Shown piece by piece: positions 6,844 through 9,877 of a DNA stretch of 9,877 nt. The notes under the pieces are model-generated. The model was not told where the DNA came from. It made no database searches and saw only the letters and a program-made list of their open reading frames with translations. Location of the stretch: the NCBI GenBank assembly GCA_049644265.1, contig JBARRO010000028.1, positions 1 through 9,877 on the forward strand. Direction: 5' to 3'. The position numbers and the translations under genes are program-made. The number at the start of each line of letters is the position of its first letter. Within the stretch, counting starts at the first letter, position 1. The stretch is from JBARRO01 sp049644265 (GTDB lineage Bacteria > Bacteroidota > Ignavibacteria > UBA10030).

Positions 6844-7508
6844 GGCCTTGTCGACTCCGTGAATTAATCCGCCGGCAACATAGTACGCATCGGGGACTGG
6901 CTCAGTGTCCGGAACATGTGGCCCCGATTGGATATCGGCATCCGGCACTGGTGATGAACTTCTTTTATTGTCTATCCGTATGATCACGAATTCCCATTTC
7001 CCCACATAACTCTTCGACTTCATATTGAGGGAGAAGGTTTCATAATCCCGAAGCATGAGCGAGAACAATACGGACCTGCGGACCACGGGAGGCTTGTTGT
7101 GTGTGTTGCCGCTTGATCAATCGCCCGCCGCTGATCGCATAGTGATGCCTATCTGGAACAATCCCGATCGATCCGAAATTGGCTGGGATTTTTCATTTTT
7201 GACATCGTGAATGTCTTGCGATTGAGAAAGTGACTCTGTAGATTATCGGGCGGCTGTCGTGGGGGAGGGATCGCAGCCTTTTTCCCTCCGATGATTTGTC
7301 GACTTTTGAAAGAATCGAGAGACTTAGACAAGCTGTCGGAAGAGGGTCTTTCTCCTTGATGAACTCAATGCAGAGGCAGAGAAAAATTCGTTCGAATACA
7401 AGGAACCCACGACACAACATGAATGAGTTGGTGCCTCACGCTCAACCCGGCGTGAATAACTACAGACAATCCGATAAGTCGTCAGCTACCGCCTCTGCTG
7501 AGACTTTT
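6844..7508. other. Gene-poor region upstream of the amidohydrolase
   Basis: No gene is supported. On the minus strand the amidohydrolase frame stays open back to 7086 without a ribosome binding site, encoding about 80 mostly polar residues with a VPD-rich stretch. On the plus strand a 75-codon frame from a TTG at 7296 has no ribosome binding site and a low-complexity basic composition. Two modest inverted repeats are visible: AATCCC/GGGATT near 7162-7195, followed by T5, and GGAGGGA (7264-7270) with TCCCTCC (7283-7289). Promoter elements of the amidohydrolase should lie here but are not evident. Confidence 0.4.
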
Positions 7509-7540
7509 AAAAAAAAGGCCTAAACTGTAGGCCCTTTTTT
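7509..7540. terminator. Bidirectional intrinsic terminator
   Basis: GGCCTA (7517-7522) pairs with TAGGCC (7528-7533) around loop AACTG. An A8 run (7509-7516) lies on the left and a T6 run (7535-7540) on the right, so the structure can terminate in both directions; the minus-strand version has the longer T-run. The minus-strand frame 7520-7756 stops inside the stem, which suggests it is or was a gene's 3' end. Confidence 0.75.
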
Positions 7541-7756
7541 CTCCTCGAGAAACTCACTCACCGAACTCCCACCATCCGGAAGGGAGTCAAGCTGGCTCAC
7601 GGCACGCCGCAACACGTCAGCGTTTGCCTTTGCGTGGAATGAATTGGGGAAAAGCGCAACTTGTGCGACATCTTGCCTTCCCTCGATTAGTTTCGTAATT
7701 TGTTGATGCAGCACGCTTTGCAAGCCAGAATCTTGGTCTAGTGGAACGCTTTTCAA
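7520..7756 (-). pseudogene. Possible C-terminal remnant of an unrecognised gene
   Basis: A minus-strand frame of 78 codons, starting only at a TTG inside the first heptad repeat block and ending in the stem of the 7509-7540 terminator. The sequence looks protein-like (QSVLHQQITKLIEGRQDVAQVALF, then VLRRAVSQLDSLPDGGSSVSEF and a charged tail), with two helix-like stretches. It has no ribosome binding site and its upstream part is repeat sequence. I do not recognise the family. The best reading is the 3' end of a gene whose 5' part was lost when the repeat/tRNA-like sequence arrived; a non-coding frame is the alternative. Confidence 0.3.
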
Positions 7757-7790
7757 TCTTCCATCTGCAATCTGAAATCTTACACGTTAA

Positions 7791-7875
7791 GACCCCGTAG
7801 CTCAATCCCGACTTCGTCGGGACAAGTTGGACAGAGCAACGGTAATCAAAGCCGATTTCGAATCCTGTTCGAGCA
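7791..7875 (+). pseudogene. Decayed tRNA-like copy 1, with a palindrome in the D-loop
   Basis: It starts GACCCCGTAGCTCAA like a tRNA acceptor and D-arm, resumes with TTGGACAGAGCA after a 21-base insert (7806-7826), and has a degenerate anticodon arm (CGGTAATCAAAGCCG, no U33) and a T-loop-like TTCGAATCC at 7857-7865. The 3' end does not pair with the 5' acceptor strand and the variable region is missing. It is therefore a degraded tRNA relic rather than a functional gene. Confidence 0.5.
7806..7822 (+). repeat. Small palindrome TCCCGA-CTTCG-TCGGGA inserted in tRNA-like copy 1
   Basis: TCCCGA (7806-7811) and TCGGGA (7817-7822) pair around CTTCG. Compared with copy 2, which reads CTCAATTGG straight through, copy 1 carries this hairpin plus CAAG between CTCAA and TTGG. 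The CAA on each side could be a 3-bp target duplication. It resembles small dispersed hairpin repeats (REP/MITE-like). Confidence 0.5.
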
Positions 7876-7920
7876 ACGTTTTTCAATTTTCAATCTACAA
7901 TCTTCAATCTTACATGTTAA

Positions 7921-7960
7921 GACCCCGTAGCTCAATTGGATAGAGCAACAGCCTTCTAAG
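7921..7960 (+). pseudogene. tRNA-Arg(TCT) 5' half, truncated after the anticodon loop
   Basis: Acceptor GACCCCG, TA, a perfect D-arm (GCTC AATTGGATA GAGC), then ACAGC and the loop CTTCTAA with anticodon TCT at 7955-7957. After AAG (about 7960) the sequence no longer supports the anticodon 3' stem (GTTTG does not pair with ACAGC), and no T-arm or acceptor 3' strand follows. It is the 5' half of an Arg tRNA fused to unrelated sequence, and not functional as read. Confidence 0.7.
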
Positions 7961-7978
7961 TTTGTCGTGGTGAAAACA

Positions 7979-8006
7979 AAAGCCCTGATAATACAGGGCT
8001 TTGTTG
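7979..8006 (+). terminator. Strong intrinsic terminator after the tRNA half
   Basis: AAAGCCCTG (7979-7987) pairs perfectly with CAGGGCTTT (7994-8002) around loop ATAATA, followed by a T-rich TTTGTTGTT. This 9-bp hairpin is a convincing terminator 19 bp beyond the tRNA break. It is probably the original terminator of whatever sequence was joined to the tRNA half. Confidence 0.75.
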
Positions 8007-8266
8007 TTAATTCTTTTCGAAATCCTACCAAAATCTCACCGGTTCATTTCAACTTTATCTCTTCTTCAATCGACGTTGTCCACAACAAATGATTGTGAGC
8101 ACACAAGTTCATCATGTTCACCTCTAACGTGAGACTGATTCATTAATGAGAATGATGTCGCGATGTGTTGTATGGCAGCAATATTCTATGTTAGCCCTTC
8201 TTGCGGCAGAGAAAGGGATGGCATTACCAAAGATAAGAAATCCTGCGGGAATCGACACGGAGAAAC
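8007..8266. other. Intergenic region, no gene supported
   Basis: A 56-codon plus-strand frame (8146-8316) exists but has no ribosome binding site at any of its ATGs (8146, 8152, 8155, 8218 and others), and the leader-2 promoter lies inside it. One DnaA-box-like TTGTCCACA (8076-8084) is present, isolated. Nothing else is recognised. Confidence 0.45.
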
Positions 8267-8295
8267 TTGACAGCCTCAACGAACTTTGCTACTTT
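8267..8295 (+). promoter_or_regulatory. Candidate promoter for leader 2 / propeller genes
   Basis: A perfect TTGACA (8267-8272) is followed after 17 bp by TACTTT (8290-8295); TACTTTAG also fits most of TAnnTTTG. Transcription would begin near 8302, just ahead of the hairpin at 8310. The spacing and -10 form match the leader-1 promoter. Confidence 0.5.
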
Positions 8296-8309
8296 AGAAG
8301 CACACCGAT

Positions 8310-8337
8310 GATTTGAATCCCGGGGGCGGGATCAATC
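8310..8337 (+). other. 5'-proximal G-rich hairpin of leader 2
   Basis: ATCCC (8317-8321) pairs with GGGAT (8328-8332) around loop GGGGGC. TTG/CAA and GA/TC extend the stem past single-base bulges. It occupies the same place as the 3347-3362 hairpin in leader 1, and in both a CCC strand faces a run of G. Confidence 0.4.
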
Positions 8338-8355
8338 TGAAAAGAAACTCAAATG

Positions 8356-8391
8356 AACCTCCGGATCGCTGGTGCGATGATGGAGGTTTTT
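8356..8391 (+). terminator. Intrinsic-terminator-like hairpin in leader 2 (possible attenuator)
   Basis: AACCTCC (8356-8362) pairs with GGAGGTT (8382-8388). Inside, ATCGC (8365-8369) pairs with GCGAT (8374-8378) around TGGT. A T5 run (8387-8391) follows, then GCGTTCT. The outer stem and the T5-GCGTT tail match the hairpin at 3383-3417. It ends 37 bases before the ATG at 8429 and no gene ends upstream of it. Confidence 0.55.
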
Positions 8392-8428
8392 GCGTTCTAG
8401 GATACTCGGACACGGGGAGGGGCACTTC

Positions 8429-8584
8429 ATGAAATCACTGAGAATTTGTTCTTTTGGAATTCTTGTGTTTGTCTTCGCTCTAGGCACGCCAAGCCGAGTC
8501 GCACATTCCCGACAACTTACATGGTACCAAACGAGCGGGCCAACCGGGGCAAACGTGTGGGACATTCGACGGTGTTCAGACTGA
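8429..8584 (+). pseudogene. Truncated N-terminus of an exported Asp-box propeller protein
   Basis: A 51-codon frame with a very strong ribosome binding site (GGGGAGGGG at 8414-8422, 6 bases before the ATG). It encodes a signal peptide (ICSFGILVFVFALGTPS) and then LTWYQTSGPTGANVWDI, which parallels the mature start of the next gene (ITWQKTNGPLGPTGGDVV). The frame then stops at 8582-8584 with no propeller repeats. It is most simply the remnant of a tandem paralogue whose body was deleted. A real short secreted peptide or leader peptide is possible but less likely. Confidence 0.6.
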
Positions 8585-8665
8585 AGGGACTCACCGTGTT
8601 GAATTCGAGGCACGGAATTGCCCTAGTTGAATCTACTTCTGTAAATTAAATATGGAGACAAAGCC

Positions 8666-9877
8666 ATGCAAAGAGACCTGCAATTGAAGTTCCATTTGGC
8701 ATTCGTCGTCCTCTTGACGTTCTCTTGGACAATATATCTTTCAGGTCAAGGAATAACTTGGCAAAAGACGAACGGCCCCCTAGGCCCAACAGGCGGTGAT
8801 GTTGTCTCATTAGGAACTAGTCCCAATGGATGTCTCTTTGCAGGTGTTCGGAAATTGGGGCTTTTTCGGTCCACGGACGGGGGGTCAAGCTGGGTTGTTG
8901 TTGGGGGAAATTGGGGGGCGGCTTCGTCAATAGCATTTCATCGTGACGGAACAATCTACGCAATCATGTGGGAAGCATTGATTCGCTCGACTGACTCTGG
9001 CAATTCATGGGATGTGCTTCCCCTTCCCACATATGCATCTGTAAGACTCCTCGCAAACCCCACTGGTGAGCTTATCCTCGGGGCGGACAACTACATCTTT
9101 CGATCTACTGATCGTGGATCAACTTGGACGAAGAGCACTTTTTTCGATATCTGGCCTTGGGGGTTCTATGCATTAGGGATGGATTCATCTCACATTATGT
9201 ACGCCGGGACAGAAGGCAACGGTATTTTTCGCTCATCGGACAACGGAGTGAGCTGGACTCAGGCAAACGCGGGGCTTACAGTCTGGACGGTGGGAGCTAC
9301 AAAATACTCCTATATAAGTTCATTTTACGCCACAAACGAATATATCCTTGCGGGAGGCGGAGACGGAATATACAAATCAACAAACAATGGTGAGAGTTGG
9401 TCGCTTTGGACCACTCGAGGCGTTTACGGTGGCACGCAAGGAAGCATTTCGTCAATTGTGGGACATGGAAACGGCATCCTCCACGCAGGGACGTCAATGG
9501 GGGGTATCTTCACATCCATAGATAATGCTGTGACATGGACACGATCCACTGACGGTGTTCCCATTGGATGGTACGTCCAGGCCCTCACCACGGACTCATC
9601 CGGAAATGCTTATGCAGGGATAGGGGGCTATGGAGTACTCAAAAGCACTGATAAAGGAACGAGCTGGCACCCATCCAACAATGGAATCATGCGGACTGAT
9701 GTTCAAACGGTCATCACGAATTCCAAAGGATATGTTTTCGCCGGTACTGCGACGGGAGGCGTATTTCGGTCAACCGACAAGGGAAATGAGTGGCTGAACG
9801 TTAGCACGGGCTTGATGTCCTCGAATGTGAGGTCTCTTATATTCAATTTTCAAGGAGATTTGTTGGCGGGTGTAATG
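8666..9877 (+). CDS. Secreted Asp-box (BNR / sortilin-Vps10-type) beta-propeller protein, 5' part
   Basis: Open from the ATG at 8666 (GGAG at 8654-8657, 8 bases upstream) to the window end; 404 residues are visible and the gene continues. A signal peptide spans about 1-28 (LAFVVLLTFSWTIYLSGQ). Eight Asp-box motifs of the form S-x-D-x-G-x-x-W follow, with their Asp positions at 71, 110, 149, 192, 240, 286, 329 and 371, spaced 39-48 residues: one per propeller blade, each preceded by a G-x-x-x-G-x-(I/V/L)-(F/Y)-(R/K)-type strand. Box 5 has Asn for Asp (STNNGESW) and box 6 has Ala for Gly (SIDNAVTW). Such proteins are exported sialidase-like or sortilin-like propellers, often with a type IX secretion tail in Bacteroidota; the tail is not visible here. 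Catalytic sialidase residues are not apparent. Function is probably binding or adhesion, by inference. Confidence 0.88.
   Translation, partial: MQRDLQLKFHLAFVVLLTFSWTIYLSGQGITWQKTNGPLGPTGGDVVSLGTSPNGCLFAGVRKLGLFRSTDGGSSWVVVGGNWGAASSIAFHRDGTIYAIMWEALIRSTDSGNSWDVLPLPTYASVRLLANPTGELILGADNYIFRSTDRGSTWTKSTFFDIWPWGFYALGMDSSHIMYAGTEGNGIFRSSDNGVSWTQANAGLTVWTVGATKYSYISSFYATNEYILAGGGDGIYKSTNNGESWSLWTTRGVYGGTQGSISSIVGHGNGILHAGTSMGGIFTSIDNAVTWTRSTDGVPIGWYVQALTTDSSGNAYAGIGGYGVLKSTDKGTSWHPSNNGIMRTDVQTVITNSKGYVFAGTATGGVFRSTDKGNEWLNVSTGLMSSNVRSLIFNFQGDLLAGVM

Larger units (their letters stand above)
7751..7935 (+). repeat. 130-bp-spaced direct duplication: heptad block plus tRNA 5' sequence
   Basis: Positions 7744-7805 and 7874-7935 align at a constant 130-bp offset. 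Each copy has AACGnTTTTCAAT, four phased heptads of the form CAATCTN (7754-7781: CAATCTT, CCATCTG, CAATCTG, AAATCTT; 7884-7911: CAATTTT, CAATCTA, CAATCTT, CAATCTT), then ACAnGTTAA and GACCCCGTAGCTCAA. The heptad type resembles intergenic 7-mer repeats I associate with Bacteroidota genomes. The second copy is followed by a better-preserved tRNA half. Confidence 0.75.

Noticed and set aside
6844..7086. In-frame N-terminal extension of the amidohydrolase to an ATG at 7086
   Set aside because: It would bury a clear signal peptide 82 residues into the protein, lacks a ribosome binding site and has a polar, repetitive composition. The ATG at 6843 is preferred.
7264..7289. GGAGGGA/TCCCTCC inverted repeat as a terminator
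   Set aside because: The T-run lies inside the loop rather than after the stem, and no gene ends nearby.
7296..7523. 75-codon plus-strand frame ending in the bidirectional terminator
   Set aside because: TTG start, no ribosome binding site, basic low-information composition. The lysine-rich end is just the A-run of the terminator.
7751..7911. CRISPR array
   Set aside because: The repeats are 7-bp and contiguous without spacers, and the larger unit occurs only twice, with tRNA sequence.
7617..8031. Two overlapping minus-strand frames sharing a repeated peptide (SYGVLTCKI and following residues)
   Set aside because: The repeated peptide is the antisense translation of the duplicated heptad/tRNA sequence, not a protein repeat.
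8076..8084. DnaA-box-like TTGTCCACA
   Set aside because: A single near-consensus box without neighbours, an AT-rich unwinding region or dnaA nearby; not evidence for an origin.
8146..8316. 56-codon plus-strand frame before leader 2
   Set aside because: No ribosome binding site at any in-frame ATG, no recognisable motif, and the leader-2 promoter lies inside it.
8585..8649. Frameshifted continuation of the 51-codon remnant in another frame
   Set aside because: The alternative frame shows no Asp-box or strand pattern, so a frameshift does not restore the propeller; a deletion explains it better.

Overview
The window looks like a chromosomal segment of a Gram-negative bacterium, most likely in the Bacteroidota/Chlorobi (FCB) neighbourhood, for example an Ignavibacteria-like lineage. 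The reasons are a TolC-type outer-membrane protein, a small exported beta-barrel protein, a secreted Asp-box (BNR/sortilin-type) propeller protein, phased 7-bp CAATCTN repeats between genes, and -10 boxes resembling TAnnTTTG. Base composition looks close to half GC by eye. The taxonomic call is inference. There is no phage, transposase, CRISPR or rRNA signal.

Layout, left to right. (1) 1-939, plus strand: the 3' part of a TolC-family efflux gene that begins before the window. (2) 952-2997, minus strand: a likely three-gene operon read right to left, with an aldo/keto-reductase-fold protein, a membrane protein of the DUF1295/isoprenylcysteine-methyltransferase superfamily, and a DUF4180 protein. 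(3) 3011-3469: a gene-free divergent region with a candidate promoter, a G-rich hairpin and a terminator-like hairpin, leading into (4) a small exported beta-barrel gene (3470-4075). (5) 4290-5339, plus: two consecutive ICMT/PEMT-like membrane methyltransferase genes. (6) 5428-6843, minus: a secreted amidohydrolase with a complete set of metal ligands. (7) 6844-8428: a long gene-poor region with a bidirectional terminator, a possible C-terminal gene remnant, two decayed tRNA-like copies 130 bp apart (each preceded by four CAATCTN heptads), a strong terminator and a second leader like the one at 3312-3417. (8) 8429-8584, plus: a 51-codon remnant of an exported propeller protein. (9) 8666-9877, plus: a secreted eight-or-more-repeat Asp-box propeller protein that runs off the window.

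Three integral-membrane proteins related to isoprenylcysteine methyltransferase or steroid reductase lie within 4 kb, which is unusual, but nothing shows they share a substrate. The most interesting non-coding signal is a pair of similar leaders (3312-3469 and 8267-8428). Each has a promoter-like TTGnCA-17-TACnTT, a G-rich first hairpin, an AACCTC/GAGGTT second hairpin with a T-run followed by GCGTT, and then a gene for an exported protein. No gene reads into either terminator-like hairpin from upstream, so they may be attenuators or small RNAs. The aldo/keto-reductase homologue also appears to have lost the Asp, Lys and His of its catalytic tetrad.
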